A stretch of 56,766 nt of DNA from Flavobacterium amniphilum (lineage in GTDB: Bacteria > Bacteroidota > Bacteroidia > Flavobacteriales > Flavobacteriaceae): NCBI RefSeq assembly GCF_023634845.1, contig NZ_JAMLJL010000021.1:1-56766 (forward strand). Reading direction: 5' to 3'. Each line of letters starts with the position of its first letter. Position 1 is the stretch's first letter. A model generated the notes under the pieces. It was not told the DNA's origin. It made no database searches and saw only the letters and a list, made by a program, of their open reading frames with translations. Positions 44,707 to 53,581 of the stretch are shown in pieces. Made by a program: the position numbers and the translations under genes.

Positions 44707-44718
44707 AACGCCAATGAA

Positions 44719-46857
44719 TTAAAGTGAAAGATTGTACTGCATTCCGAAAACAAAAGTCCGTGGCGCCGCAGCCGTATAACTTGGTTGTGCATTAGCCGCA
44801 TTTCCTCTTGTCACATTGTAGGCATACAGCTTATCAGTGACATTAATGGCATTCACAAACCATTCAAACTCTTTCCATTTATATCCTAAGCGGGCATTGA
44901 AAACATTATAACCTTCATACTTCACCGTATTCACCTGATTTTGATACCAGCTTGAAACCATTTGCCATTCGACAGAAGTCCTGAAATTTGGCAACCAGTT
45001 TGGATAATAACTCACTTCAGAATTACCGGTCCATTTTGGAGCAGAAGGCATTTCGAATCCGTTTAAATTCTGCACCGGATCAGAAGGCCTGTCAGACACT
45101 TTGAAATCGATGAATGTATGTTGGGCTGTTGTTCCTCCTACTCTGATTTTGAACTGCTTGTTTGGAATATAATTCAAGGCAAATTCGATTCCTTTGTGAC
45201 GGGTTTTTCCCGCCGACTGGTAATCGGTTGAATTATCCGGTTGACGGATATTCAGCAATTCGTTTTTACCCTCCATGTAATAGAATGAATATTCAAAGTT
45301 CAATTTCTTTTCAAGAAGATTCAACCAGCCCCCCACTTCGTAGTTATTGAATTCTGCCGATTTAAGATTGTAGTAAAACTCGGCATCAGTCCCAGTACTT
45401 CCTCCGGTCCCAGGTTTAGCCCTGAAAATAGAAGTCACTCCCGGCGGTGAAAATCCTTGCGAATAATTTCCGTAGAAACCAGCCCACACCAATGGATTAT
45501 AATTAACACCCGATTTAAACGTAAATTGGTCATAACTTTTGGTACCGTTTGAATTATCGATATGATTCGTATAATCAAGACTCATATTATCATAACGGAC
45601 ACCTCCGGTGAGAACAACCTTTTTAACCGGTTTCATTGTTAATTGCAGGAAACCTGCTTTATTGAAGATTTTTGCTTCGTAATCTGCCAATTTAACATCC
45701 GGTCGCTCAGCAACAATTTCGTAGCTGCTCACCGTTTGTCCTCCCGGATTTAAATTTGCTTTCAAATCGATTTGATACGAGTTATAGTCAACCGGAGAAT
45801 AATCCAGTAATCCGCCCAAAACAAAAGAAGAATTCAGAAAATCCAAAGTTTGGTTATGCTGCGCCACGGCTCCGTAACTTTTAAAATTATTGGAGTTGAT
45901 TTCACCTTTTGCAGTTGTTTGGCCTTGCGTCCAACGGATTCCGTAAGAAGGATTTTGCCCCAGTTTATTATCCCTTGTGAAAGCGGTTAGGGACGAATAC
46001 CCGTTTTCAGACCAATCTCTCTCCAGTGTTATTTTACTTCGTAAAGCCTGTGATTTTCTATAGGTAAAATCAGTTGTACTTTTATAGGTTCTTTTATTGA
46101 AGTCATTTTCATTTACACTTCCACTCATATCCGAATAATACTCCCCATAAAAAGCCGTACCGATTAATCTGGTTTTATCATTTATCGCGTAATCAATACG
46201 TCCGTTGATGTTATCTTTGTTATAATCAGAGAAAGTCATCCACGAATCTTTTTGCTGACTTGAAAGTCCGGCGATATGAAAACCAATTTTCCCGATAGTA
46301 GCTCCACCGGCTGCCTGTAGTCTTCTATAACCAAATTGATCGCCCTGCAAACCAATTTTCAGTTCAGGTTTTACATTCGGTTTCAGGGAAAGCAAATTCA
46401 CAACCCCACCAACCGCTTCTGAACCATAAAGAGACGAAACCGGCCCTTTCACCACTTCAATTCCCTGCAGATTGAATTGGTTGATTTCCAGCAATGCATT
46501 ATGATTAAAAACACCAAGCGGACGGATAGGCAATCCGTCTTCCAGGTATAAATAATAAGCATTTGTAGTCATTGGCTGCCTGATAGCCATGGAATGCTGT
46601 TCATTTCCAAGATTCACCATCAAAACACCCGGTGTTTTATTGATAATTTCATAAACAGCCGTTGCTTTGGTTTCCAGAATGGTTTTCTGCGAAATTTTTG
46701 AAATGGCAACCGGAACTTCTTTTTTCGAAGACATTCCCCGATTTGCGGTAACCACAACATCTTCAAGAGATTTTACATATAAAGAATCTTTCTTTTCTGA
46801 ATTTTGCCCATAGGACATTTGCCCTAAAACGAGTAAGGCAAAAAGTATTTTTTTCAT
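44719..46857 (-). CDS. TonB-dependent receptor, probably metal or siderophore
   Basis: The 712-residue protein has a signal peptide (1-17), a plug domain (about 30-155, with VEVVKGPVSSLYGSEAVGGVVNLL-like sequence) and a barrel ending in FGMQYNLSL. It lacks the N-terminal carboxypeptidase-like domain of SusC proteins, so it belongs to the siderophore/metal receptor type. The neighbours (a CxxxC small protein upstream and a PepSY protein downstream) support iron or copper uptake. Ligand not determinable. Confidence 0.9.
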   Translation of the reverse strand: MKKILFALLVLGQMSYGQNSEKKDSLYVKSLEDVVVTANRGMSSKKEVPVAISKISQKTILETKATAVYEIINKTPGVLMVNLGNEQHSMAIRQPMTTNAYYLYLEDGLPIRPLGVFNHNALLEINQFNLQGIEVVKGPVSSLYGSEAVGGVVNLLSLKPNVKPELKIGLQGDQFGYRRLQAAGGATIGKIGFHIAGLSSQQKDSWMTFSDYNKDNINGRIDYAINDKTRLIGTAFYGEYYSDMSGSVNENDFNKRTYKSTTDFTYRKSQALRSKITLERDWSENGYSSLTAFTRDNKLGQNPSYGIRWTQGQTTAKGEINSNNFKSYGAVAQHNQTLDFLNSSFVLGGLLDYSPVDYNSYQIDLKANLNPGGQTVSSYEIVAERPDVKLADYEAKIFNKAGFLQLTMKPVKKVVLTGGVRYDNMSLDYTNHIDNSNGTKSYDQFTFKSGVNYNPLVWAGFYGNYSQGFSPPGVTSIFRAKPGTGGSTGTDAEFYYNLKSAEFNNYEVGGWLNLLEKKLNFEYSFYYMEGKNELLNIRQPDNSTDYQSAGKTRHKGIEFALNYIPNKQFKIRVGGTTAQHTFIDFKVSDRPSDPVQNLNGFEMPSAPKWTGNSEVSYYPNWLPNFRTSVEWQMVSSWYQNQVNTVKYEGYNVFNARLGYKWKEFEWFVNAINVTDKLYAYNVTRGNAANAQPSYTAAAPRTFVFGMQYNLSL

Positions 46858-46950
46858 TTTAGAAGTTTAATAATTGAGTGTTACTCCCGAAAGTAAAAAC
46901 CACGGGAAATTGTTCAGCCTATTCAGCAGAATACTACTTTAAAACAAAAA

Positions 46951-47319
46951 TTAAACGGTTGGCGGATGAAATACAGCTGAAGTACCACTGTAATGATATA
47001 AATCAGAATAGGATTTATTTATGTCTTTGGAAACAACAATTCCGGCATATTCACATTTAAACTCTGGAAGCTGCTGGATAAATAAAGTTTCCAATTCGAA
47101 ATGAGTCGCTTTTTTGTCATTCGAAACCGGCTTTTCTTCTTCCGAAGCTTTTGCCAATTCCTTCATCAAATGACATTTACCATTACATTTCATTTCAGGC
47201 TTAGCCTTATTCTCACACAATACTTTAGATATATACTCATAATTCACCACATAATCCACGAAAGGAAAAACAGGTTTCATAAGCATAAACAATCCTAATA
47301 ATAAAAGTGCATATTTCAC
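46951..47319 (-). CDS. Small Cys-motif membrane-anchored protein
   Basis: The 122-residue protein has an N-terminal membrane helix (about 3-22), then C35, then CNGKCH (C45, C49, H50), a charged stretch, C89 and a C-terminal FHPP. The pattern suggests metal binding in the periplasm. The start is a GTG at 47319; a -7 element TACTTTTG ends 4 nt upstream, so the mRNA is probably leaderless. It leads the receptor/PepSY operon, 93 bp before the receptor. I recognise the pattern as recurrent in Bacteroidota but know no assigned function. Confidence 0.72.
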   Translation of the reverse strand: MKYALLLLGLFMLMKPVFPFVDYVVNYEYISKVLCENKAKPEMKCNGKCHLMKELAKASEEEKPVSNDKKATHFELETLFIQQLPEFKCEYAGIVVSKDINKSYSDLYHYSGTSAVFHPPTV

Positions 47320-47323
47320 AGGG

Positions 47324-47331
47324 CAAAAGTA
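47324..47331 (-). promoter_or_regulatory. Promoter -7 element of the Cys-motif/receptor operon
   Basis: TACTTTTG on the minus strand, 4 nt before the GTG start. A TTG lies 15 nt upstream, shorter than usual. Confidence 0.5.
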
Positions 47332-47424
47332 AATCTATAAAAATTGCAATCCTAAAAAAAAGTTAAGTAATTAAACCCTGACGGATTTCCAAAGTCTTAT
47401 AAGCAAACATAAAATTAAAAAGAC

Positions 47425-47877
47425 ATGAAAAAGTTAGCAACAACCCTTGTAATGATTATGATTGTTTCTATGAATGGGTTTTCACAGGAAACCAGAGAAC
47501 GTAAAACAGAAAAAACGCCATTATCTGCAGAGCAGCGTAATCAGCTACGATTAAAGAGAATGACACTGGAGTTAGATTTATCCGCCAGTCAACAGAAAGA
47601 AATGGCCGCAGTTATCGCTGATCAATCGGCAAAAAGAGAAGCCAAAATGGCCGAATTCAAAAAACAGGGAGAAGCCAAAAAGGAATTAACAGCTGACGAG
47701 AAATTCACCATGAAAAGCCAAATGCTTGACGAACAGATTGCACATAAAGCCAAAATGAAAAAAATATTAAATGAAAAACAATTCGAAAAATGGGAAGCCA
47801 ATTCAGAGAAAAGACAGCACAAAATGCACAAAATAAAAAGAGGTCACAAACAAAAAAACGATGTTAAAGATGAATAA
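47425..47877 (+). CDS. Exported Spy/CpxP-like helical protein
   Basis: The 150-residue protein has a signal peptide (1-20, GFSQ) and a long charged helical body with LSASQQKEMAAV and LNEKQFEKWEAN, resembling the paired LTxxQ motifs of Spy/CpxP periplasmic chaperones and sensors of metal stress. The tail is rich in Lys and His (QHKMHKIKRGHKQK), which could bind metal. It is divergent from the Cys-motif/receptor operon, so a link to metal stress is plausible but inferred. Confidence 0.75.
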   Translation: MKKLATTLVMIMIVSMNGFSQETRERKTEKTPLSAEQRNQLRLKRMTLELDLSASQQKEMAAVIADQSAKREAKMAEFKKQGEAKKELTADEKFTMKSQMLDEQIAHKAKMKKILNEKQFEKWEANSEKRQHKMHKIKRGHKQKNDVKDE

Positions 47878-47880
47878 TTT

Positions 47881-47911
47881 TTTGGCTTTTCACTTTTTTT
47901 ATTTAGATTTG
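47881..47911 (+). promoter_or_regulatory. Promoter of the 113-residue exported protein
   Basis: TTTG (47881-47884), a 19-nt spacer and TAGATTTG (47904-47911) match the consensus; the ATG is at 47942. Confidence 0.65.
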
Positions 47912-47941
47912 GTCAATTAATCAGTTAAAAACCAATAAAAA

Positions 47942-48283
47942 ATGAAAAAAATATTATCTATCTTTTTATTACTTTTTGCTTTTTCCCTTTCTGCAAATGC
48001 TCAAACAAATGAAAGTAAAAAAGAAGTTGAAATCAGAGCTAAGGCTAAAAAAGACTTGCACAGTCTTACACAAGTTGTGGACTTAAGCAATAATGACGCT
48101 TTATTTAAAGGTTTATACCAACTTTTTGTGGACAAACACACAAACTTAAGTGAAGAAGGTATCACAGCAACTCAAAGACAAGAAGAATCAAAACGCGTAA
48201 GCGACAAATTAATTGGTTCTTTAAAAGAAGATGATATTACCAAGCTAAGACAGCAAGGTTTATTTGACAAGTTAATCAACTAA
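47942..48283 (+). CDS. Small exported protein of unknown function
   Basis: The 113-residue protein has a signal peptide (MKKILSIFLLLFAFSLSANAQ) and a helical mature part (DLHSLTQVVDLSNNDALFKGLYQLF and a Lys/Arg-rich end, LRQQGLFDKLIN). It resembles small periplasmic helical proteins but I do not place it in a family. It has its own promoter and a shared terminator, so it is monocistronic. Confidence 0.72.
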   Translation: MKKILSIFLLLFAFSLSANAQTNESKKEVEIRAKAKKDLHSLTQVVDLSNNDALFKGLYQLFVDKHTNLSEEGITATQRQEESKRVSDKLIGSLKEDDITKLRQQGLFDKLIN

Positions 48284-48297
48284 ATTAAAATACATCA

Positions 48298-48329
48298 ATA
48301 AAAAACTCCGCTATTGCGGAGTTTTTTAT
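48298..48329. terminator. Bidirectional terminator before hemL
   Basis: Stem AAAAACTCCGC/GCGGAGTTTTT (48301-48311 with 48316-48326), 4-nt loop, serving the plus-strand small protein and minus-strand hemL. Confidence 0.87.
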
Positions 48330-49615
48330 TATATCTTTTTCGATACCACATCTATTGCATTTATCGTAAAATCAAGATCTTCATAAGTCAGTGCATCAGT
48401 AATGAACCAGGTTTCATAAGCTGATGGGGCGATATAAACACCTTCCTCAACCAATCCGTGGAAAAAGTCTTTAAAACGTTGATTATCTCCATTTTTAGAA
48501 GTTTCAAAATCATACACTTCATTTTTATCAAAGTGCACTGAAATCATAGAGCCAACCCTGTTGATTGTAAATTCAATATTATTCTGTGTCAATACATTAC
48601 GAATACCCGTTTCCAGGTAAGCTGTTTTTTCCTCCAGTCTTGTAAAAACACCTGCATCTGCATTTAATTCCTGTAACATCGTTAATCCGGCAGCCATTGC
48701 CAATGGATTTCCTGACAAAGTACCAGCCTGATAAACCGGCCCAAGAGGTGCTAAATAGTTCATGATTTCATTACGGGCTGCAAATGCACCAACAGGCAAA
48801 CCACCACCAATCACTTTACCGAAACAAACAATATCAGCTTTCACATTGAATAATTCCTGCGCTCCACCTTTTGCCAGTCGGAATCCAGTCATAACTTCAT
48901 CAAAAATCAACAAAGTCCCGTTCTCATCACAAAGCCTTCTTAAATCTTCTAAAAACCCTTCTTTTGGAGGTATACATCCCATGTTACCAGCCACAGGTTC
49001 GATTATAATGGCCGCCACTTCACTTTTATTGGCTTCCAATAAAGATTTAATATTTTCAATATCATTATAATTAGCCAACAATGTATCCTTAGCCGTACCC
49101 TGAGTTACTCCAGGACTGTTAGGAGATCCAAAAGTAATTGCACCGCTTCCGGCTTGGATTAAAAACGAATCCGAGTGGCCATGGTAACAACCGGCAAACT
49201 TGATGATCTTATCCCTTCCCGTAAAGCCACGAGCCAAGCGTATTGCACTCATACAAGCTTCTGTTCCCGAATTCACAAAACGGATCTTATCAATATTCGG
49301 TACCATTGAAATTGCCAGTTCAGCGATTTTTGTTTCAATCTCTGTAGGCATACCAAAAGAAGTTCCAAGCTTCGCCTTTTCTACTACAGCATCCACTACA
49401 GGCTGATAAGCATGACCCAAAATCATTGGCCCCCATGAATTAATATAATCGATAAGACGGTTTCCGTCTTCATCGAACAAATAAGCACCTTTGGCACTCT
49501 TAACAAAGATTGGAGTTCCACCTACATATTTAAAAGCCCTTACAGGCGAATTTACGCCACCGGGAATTACTTTTTCGGCTTCAGCAAAAAGCTGACTGCT
49601 TCGTTGGTATATCAT
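48329..49615 (-). CDS. hemL: Glutamate-1-semialdehyde 2,1-aminomutase
   Basis: The 428-residue PLP enzyme makes 5-aminolevulinate for haem synthesis. FVNSGTEACMSAIRLARG, FDEVMTGFR and the PLP lysine in CFGKVIGGGLPVGAF identify it. It is 3 bp after the glucosaminidase gene and probably the last of a three-gene transcript; the grouping has no obvious functional logic. Confidence 0.96.
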   Translation of the reverse strand: MIYQRSSQLFAEAEKVIPGGVNSPVRAFKYVGGTPIFVKSAKGAYLFDEDGNRLIDYINSWGPMILGHAYQPVVDAVVEKAKLGTSFGMPTEIETKIAELAISMVPNIDKIRFVNSGTEACMSAIRLARGFTGRDKIIKFAGCYHGHSDSFLIQAGSGAITFGSPNSPGVTQGTAKDTLLANYNDIENIKSLLEANKSEVAAIIIEPVAGNMGCIPPKEGFLEDLRRLCDENGTLLIFDEVMTGFRLAKGGAQELFNVKADIVCFGKVIGGGLPVGAFAARNEIMNYLAPLGPVYQAGTLSGNPLAMAAGLTMLQELNADAGVFTRLEEKTAYLETGIRNVLTQNNIEFTINRVGSMISVHFDKNEVYDFETSKNGDNQRFKDFFHGLVEEGVYIAPSAYETWFITDALTYEDLDFTINAIDVVSKKI

Positions 49616-49618
49616 AAA

Positions 49619-50503
49619 TTAACGGATTATAAGTATTTGACCGATTGAAATAGCATTATCAGTCAGATTATTTTTAGTTTTCAATGTATCTACAGTGACA
49701 TTGTATTTTTTGGATATCGAATACAATGTTTCTCCTTGGGCAACAGTATGCGTATTTTCTGCGGAAACAGTCACATTGTTTTCATTAATTTTTTCTTCGG
49801 ATTTAATCTCTGTTTTAATTTCGGACTTATATTCCTTCCCTAAAACTTCTGCATCATAACGTTGCAACTGATAACGTTCAATCAAACCGATTAATTTATT
49901 CGGATACTTCGGATCTGTCGCGTAACCCGATTTTTTAAGCCCGTATGACCAAGCTTTATAATCGTCTTTTGGCAATTTAAACAGAGGTGCATACCATGGA
50001 CGGCTGGTTAAAAACAAGGAATGATCACGGTATGATTCTTTTGGATGTTCATATTTACGGAAACATTCCTGAGCGGCATCATCATCATAGCGCACATATT
50101 CACCTGTCCATTCTTTATGGCATTTGATTCCAAAGTGATTATTGGCTAAATTACATAGCATCCCTGTTCCTGCACCAGATTCCAATATACCCTGAGCCAA
50201 AGTAATACTGGCGGGTATACCGTGCTTTTGCATATTATCTTTTGCTATTTCCTTGAATTGATCAATATAAGCAAAGACAACTTCGGAAGTAACTTTCACC
50301 CTTGAAGTTGCAACAAGTTCTTCCGATTTTTTAGGTGCATCATCAATCACGATTTTATCTTCCGGCTTAACCGTTTTTTTAGACTGGTTAACCTGAACCG
50401 TTTTACTTGGTACCGACTTCTTTTTAACCGTTTGGACTTTTGGTTTTGCCGAACCACAGCCTACCAGAATAATTCCAATAATGAGGTATAAAATCTTATT
50501 CAT
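49619..50503 (-). CDS. Glucosaminidase/LysM lipoprotein (peptidoglycan hydrolase)
   Basis: The 294-residue protein has a lipoprotein signal (LVGCGS, Cys16), a Lys/Pro-rich linker, a glucosaminidase domain (about 75-225; ITLAQGILESGAGTG with the catalytic Glu, then NLANNHFGIKC) and one C-terminal LysM domain (about 250-294, VAQGETLYSISKKYNVTVDTL). It cleaves glycan chains of peptidoglycan in the envelope. It overlaps the ACC deaminase-like gene by 8 bp. Confidence 0.92.
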   Translation of the reverse strand: MNKILYLIIGIILVGCGSAKPKVQTVKKKSVPSKTVQVNQSKKTVKPEDKIVIDDAPKKSEELVATSRVKVTSEVVFAYIDQFKEIAKDNMQKHGIPASITLAQGILESGAGTGMLCNLANNHFGIKCHKEWTGEYVRYDDDAAQECFRKYEHPKESYRDHSLFLTSRPWYAPLFKLPKDDYKAWSYGLKKSGYATDPKYPNKLIGLIERYQLQRYDAEVLGKEYKSEIKTEIKSEEKINENNVTVSAENTHTVAQGETLYSISKKYNVTVDTLKTKNNLTDNAISIGQILIIR

Positions 50504-51401
50504 TAAAATCTATCTTTTTCATTTTCTTTTGTTCCAAATAGCGATTCATTCCTTCAACACCTTGCAAACCACCAGTATGAATCATCAATACTTTAGCATT
50601 CTCAGGAAAATATCCCTGTTGGATTAAATCTATAATTCCGAATGCCATTTTTCCGGTATAAACCGGATCTAGTTTAATACTTGTTTCTTTATAAAAGCAG
50701 TTAAGAAAATCAATCAATTGATCATTCACTTTTCCATAACCGCCAAAATGATAATCAGTATTTAATTCCCAATTATTATTTCTTGCAAACTTACGAATTT
50801 CATCTTTCAAAAAATCCCCTTTCAAAGCAGGAAAACCAATTACTTTTTGATGTGGCAACGTCGAATTGATAATCCCTGTTATAGTAGCACATGTTCCTAC
50901 CGGACAGCATATAAAATCATACTGCGCATCATTTTCTGTCAAAATTTCTTCGCAACCTTTAACCGCCAACAAATTACTTCCGCCTTCAGGAAGGATAAAG
51001 CAATTCCCATATTTCGATTTCAGGTATTCCTTAAAACTTTCCGAATCTTTTTCCCGGTATAGAGTTCGTGAAACAAACTCAAATTTCATTCCATTTTGCT
51101 GCGCAAACTTCAATGTCTGATTTTCATTTATTAACGGCGGCAATTCTTCGCCTCTTATAACCCCAACACAGTTGATATGATTTTCGCTACAAGCGTAAGC
51201 AGTTGCTGCTATATGATTTGAAAACGCGCCTCCAAAAGTAACTAAGGAGTCATATCCAAGTTTTGTGAATTCAGCCAGATTATACTTCAATTTCCTGAAT
51301 TTGTTCCCAGAAACAAAAGGATGCAACAAATCCTCTCTCTTTATATCTAAAGAAACTCTGCTCAAGTCATTATACACAATCTGATTTACACTATTTTCCA
51401 C
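50496..51401 (-). CDS. ACC deaminase/D-cysteine desulfhydrase-family PLP enzyme
   Basis: The 301-residue fold-type II PLP enzyme shows IKREDLLHPFVSGNKFRKL with the PLP lysine, GGAFSNHIAATAYA and HTGGLQGVEGM. The family includes 1-aminocyclopropane-1-carboxylate deaminase and D-cysteine desulfhydrase; the latter is the commoner activity in related bacteria, and I cannot separate them. A frame extends to a TTG at 51419, but the promoter element TACTTTTG (51406-51413) lies inside it, so a GTG at 51401 is the likelier start and would make the mRNA leaderless. Confidence 0.85.
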   Translation of the reverse strand: MENSVNQIVYNDLSRVSLDIKREDLLHPFVSGNKFRKLKYNLAEFTKLGYDSLVTFGGAFSNHIAATAYACSENHINCVGVIRGEELPPLINENQTLKFAQQNGMKFEFVSRTLYREKDSESFKEYLKSKYGNCFILPEGGSNLLAVKGCEEILTENDAQYDFICCPVGTCATITGIINSTLPHQKVIGFPALKGDFLKDEIRKFARNNNWELNTDYHFGGYGKVNDQLIDFLNCFYKETSIKLDPVYTGKMAFGIIDLIQQGYFPENAKVLMIHTGGLQGVEGMNRYLEQKKMKKIDFNE

Positions 51402-51405
51402 TATG

Positions 51406-51413
51406 CAAAAGTA
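51406..51413 (-). promoter_or_regulatory. Promoter -7 element of the ACC deaminase-like operon
   Basis: TACTTTTG on the minus strand, 4 nt before the proposed GTG start at 51401. Confidence 0.5.
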
Positions 51414-51419
51414 ACGCAA

Positions 51420-51450
51420 TAAAAAAGCCCCGCAAAAAACGGAGCTTTTA
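51420..51450 (-). terminator. Terminator after the T9SS cargo gene
   Basis: Stem AAAAGCTCCG/CGGGGCTTTT on the minus strand (51449-51440 with 51432-51423) followed by T, 20 bp after the stop at 51470. Confidence 0.8.
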
Positions 51451-51469
51451 ATTTATACCTAATAATATG

Positions 51470-53320
51470 TTATTTTTTTGTAATCGAAACTTTCTTAGCA
51501 AGCTCCTTGCCTTCTTGGTTTTTCAATTTAACAATATAAATCCCTTCACTCAATCCTGCCGTTGGGAATTCATAAATCAAATTACTTCCTAAGTTATTCT
51601 TCACAAATATTGACTTACCTGTAACATCATACAAAGCTACAGAGTTCAATGTTACAGATTGTGGATTTTTAATTGTCAGCATACCCGATGTATTATTCTG
51701 ATAAATTCTGAAATCAGCAAATGCATTGTCATCATTGCTAAGATTATTATCACGGAATGTAATTTCAAATCTTGTTTTATAAGTTCCTGCCGGCAAAGTA
51801 ATATTGAAAAAATCTTCACGCATATCATAATACACATCAGTTTCTTTATCATGCATATAAACAGGCTGGTTTTCATCAAATCCCCATAAGCACTCAACTG
51901 CTTTTATCATAAAATTTGCCTGTGCATTACAAACCAATCCTACAGGTATTTTTTTATCAATATTGAATTTATAAGCTCCAACTGTATACTCTCTAGTGTC
52001 GTTTTCCAAGATATAAAAGAACCTTGAAGGATTTGAACCAGAAGCCGAAAGACCGTCAAAACCATAATCATAACCATCTGTAGCATTATCATTAAAAGCC
52101 AATGTCGTTGGAGACACCCCACTTCTATTAAACATCGCATTAATTCTTAATTGAGGTGCATAGCCTTTACGCTCTGTCGTGTAATCCCTTCCGGCCACAT
52201 TTGGTATTTCCGGGAAGAATTCAGAATTTTGGCTTGATGCATTCTCTGAATTTGCTTTATTATCTCCTTGACGTGCAAATTCAGAAAAATTAGCAGCTCC
52301 CTCTTTCACAAATACTCTAAATGAGTTTTTCATCGTGACCACACCAGGAGCTTTACCTTTAACCATAAAACCCTGTCCTACAGGCGTAAATCTTCTCTGA
52401 TAAACAGCACCATTAACACCTAAGTCACTATTATAAGCACCATCACCGTTATAACTCCAGAAATCAGCAGGAGTATAACCTGTTCCGGGAGTATAAATTC
52501 CATATCCTCCTTGGTATTGATTCAAAACATGCGTATTTACAGGCACTTGCTCCCAAAACAAAGCACGACCGTCAATTACAGCCGAATTTAAAGGATCGTT
52601 TAAGAACGCATTCAAATCTATCGCACTTGGATAGGGATTTCCAATCAATGTCAGATTATCCGTTGAAACAGCATTTGTAATTGTACCATCATTTGGTTTT
52701 CCCCTAAAATCATAACGCTGTTTACTACCCGGATTATTTTGCCCAGCTCCTGTATGCGGAACAGTCACATCACTTCCACTTGCTCCTTTCATAGTAAATC
52801 CTTCACCGGGATTTATCCCATAAGTATTACCAACATAAGCCCATTGTGAATAAGCATTTGAATTCCTGAAAGCATAAATCCATCTTGAAGAAATTGAAAC
52901 AGTACCGGCACCAGAAACCCCATCATAATTCCATGAAGGAAGAATTGTTGCCGCAGAAGTAGCCGTTGCAGTTGTTGGCGCTCCTAATTGCTGAACACCA
53001 AATGCATTATTAACAAGTGTACTCGAGTTAACATTCCCAACTGGTGAACACCAGTAATTATACTGATAATTATTTACGGTTCCTTCCTGATAAACAGAAA
53101 GATTACCTAAACCTCTGTTAGCCCCTAATCCCGCAGTTCCTTGCAGCAATTGAGAACCATTCCTAAGATAAACAAAACTATTGGCTGCATTGAGCTCCAC
53201 ATTTCCAGTTACGAATACATGCTGATCATTAACATACATATAACTACCCGGACTAACATACAATTGTGCATTTACTAAAAAACCACACAGAACTAACATC
53301 ATTACGTAAATTTTTCTCAT
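51470..53320 (-). CDS. T9SS-exported surface protein
   Basis: From the ATG at 53320 the protein has 616 residues with a signal peptide (MRKIYVMMLVLCGFLVNAQ), a long Gly/Asn/Ser-rich beta body, and a type A T9SS sorting domain (about 540-616, with ALYDVTGKSIF, GLSEGIYIVKLKN and KKVSITKK). It is predicted to be secreted or attached to the cell surface. I see no enzymatic motif. It is transcribed from a strong promoter and divergent from the tail-fibre-like gene, so the two may share a surface role. Confidence 0.87.
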   Translation of the reverse strand: MRKIYVMMLVLCGFLVNAQLYVSPGSYMYVNDQHVFVTGNVELNAANSFVYLRNGSQLLQGTAGLGANRGLGNLSVYQEGTVNNYQYNYWCSPVGNVNSSTLVNNAFGVQQLGAPTTATATSAATILPSWNYDGVSGAGTVSISSRWIYAFRNSNAYSQWAYVGNTYGINPGEGFTMKGASGSDVTVPHTGAGQNNPGSKQRYDFRGKPNDGTITNAVSTDNLTLIGNPYPSAIDLNAFLNDPLNSAVIDGRALFWEQVPVNTHVLNQYQGGYGIYTPGTGYTPADFWSYNGDGAYNSDLGVNGAVYQRRFTPVGQGFMVKGKAPGVVTMKNSFRVFVKEGAANFSEFARQGDNKANSENASSQNSEFFPEIPNVAGRDYTTERKGYAPQLRINAMFNRSGVSPTTLAFNDNATDGYDYGFDGLSASGSNPSRFFYILENDTREYTVGAYKFNIDKKIPVGLVCNAQANFMIKAVECLWGFDENQPVYMHDKETDVYYDMREDFFNITLPAGTYKTRFEITFRDNNLSNDDNAFADFRIYQNNTSGMLTIKNPQSVTLNSVALYDVTGKSIFVKNNLGSNLIYEFPTAGLSEGIYIVKLKNQEGKELAKKVSITKK

Positions 53321-53357
53321 AGTATAAAATTTTAGGCACATTAATTCATATTAAGAC

Positions 53358-53388
53358 CAAAAGTAATCATTTCCCAAATAAGAACAAA
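53358..53388 (-). promoter_or_regulatory. Promoter of the T9SS cargo gene
   Basis: On the minus strand TTTG (53388-53385), a 19-nt spacer and TACTTTTG (53365-53358), a full consensus match; the ATG is 37 nt downstream. Confidence 0.75.
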
Positions 53389-53520
53389 TTTAAATTACTA
53401 ATTTTTAGACATTTAGCCTAAACATTGCGAAATATTCAACTTTCTTACAAATTTAAAATTAAATATTTTCTTTTTTTCGTTAAAAAATTACTATTGTAAG
53501 ATTCGTCTTATTTTTTTTTA

Positions 53521-53528
53521 TAATTTTG
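53521..53528 (+). promoter_or_regulatory. Promoter -7 element of the tail-fibre-like gene
   Basis: TAATTTTG, giving a leader of about 48 nt before the ATG at 53582. The nearest TTG is 24 nt upstream, longer than usual. Confidence 0.45.
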
Positions 53529-53581
53529 TCAGATTACCAGCCACTTACATTTTTCACCAAAACAATATTAACATTTTTTTT

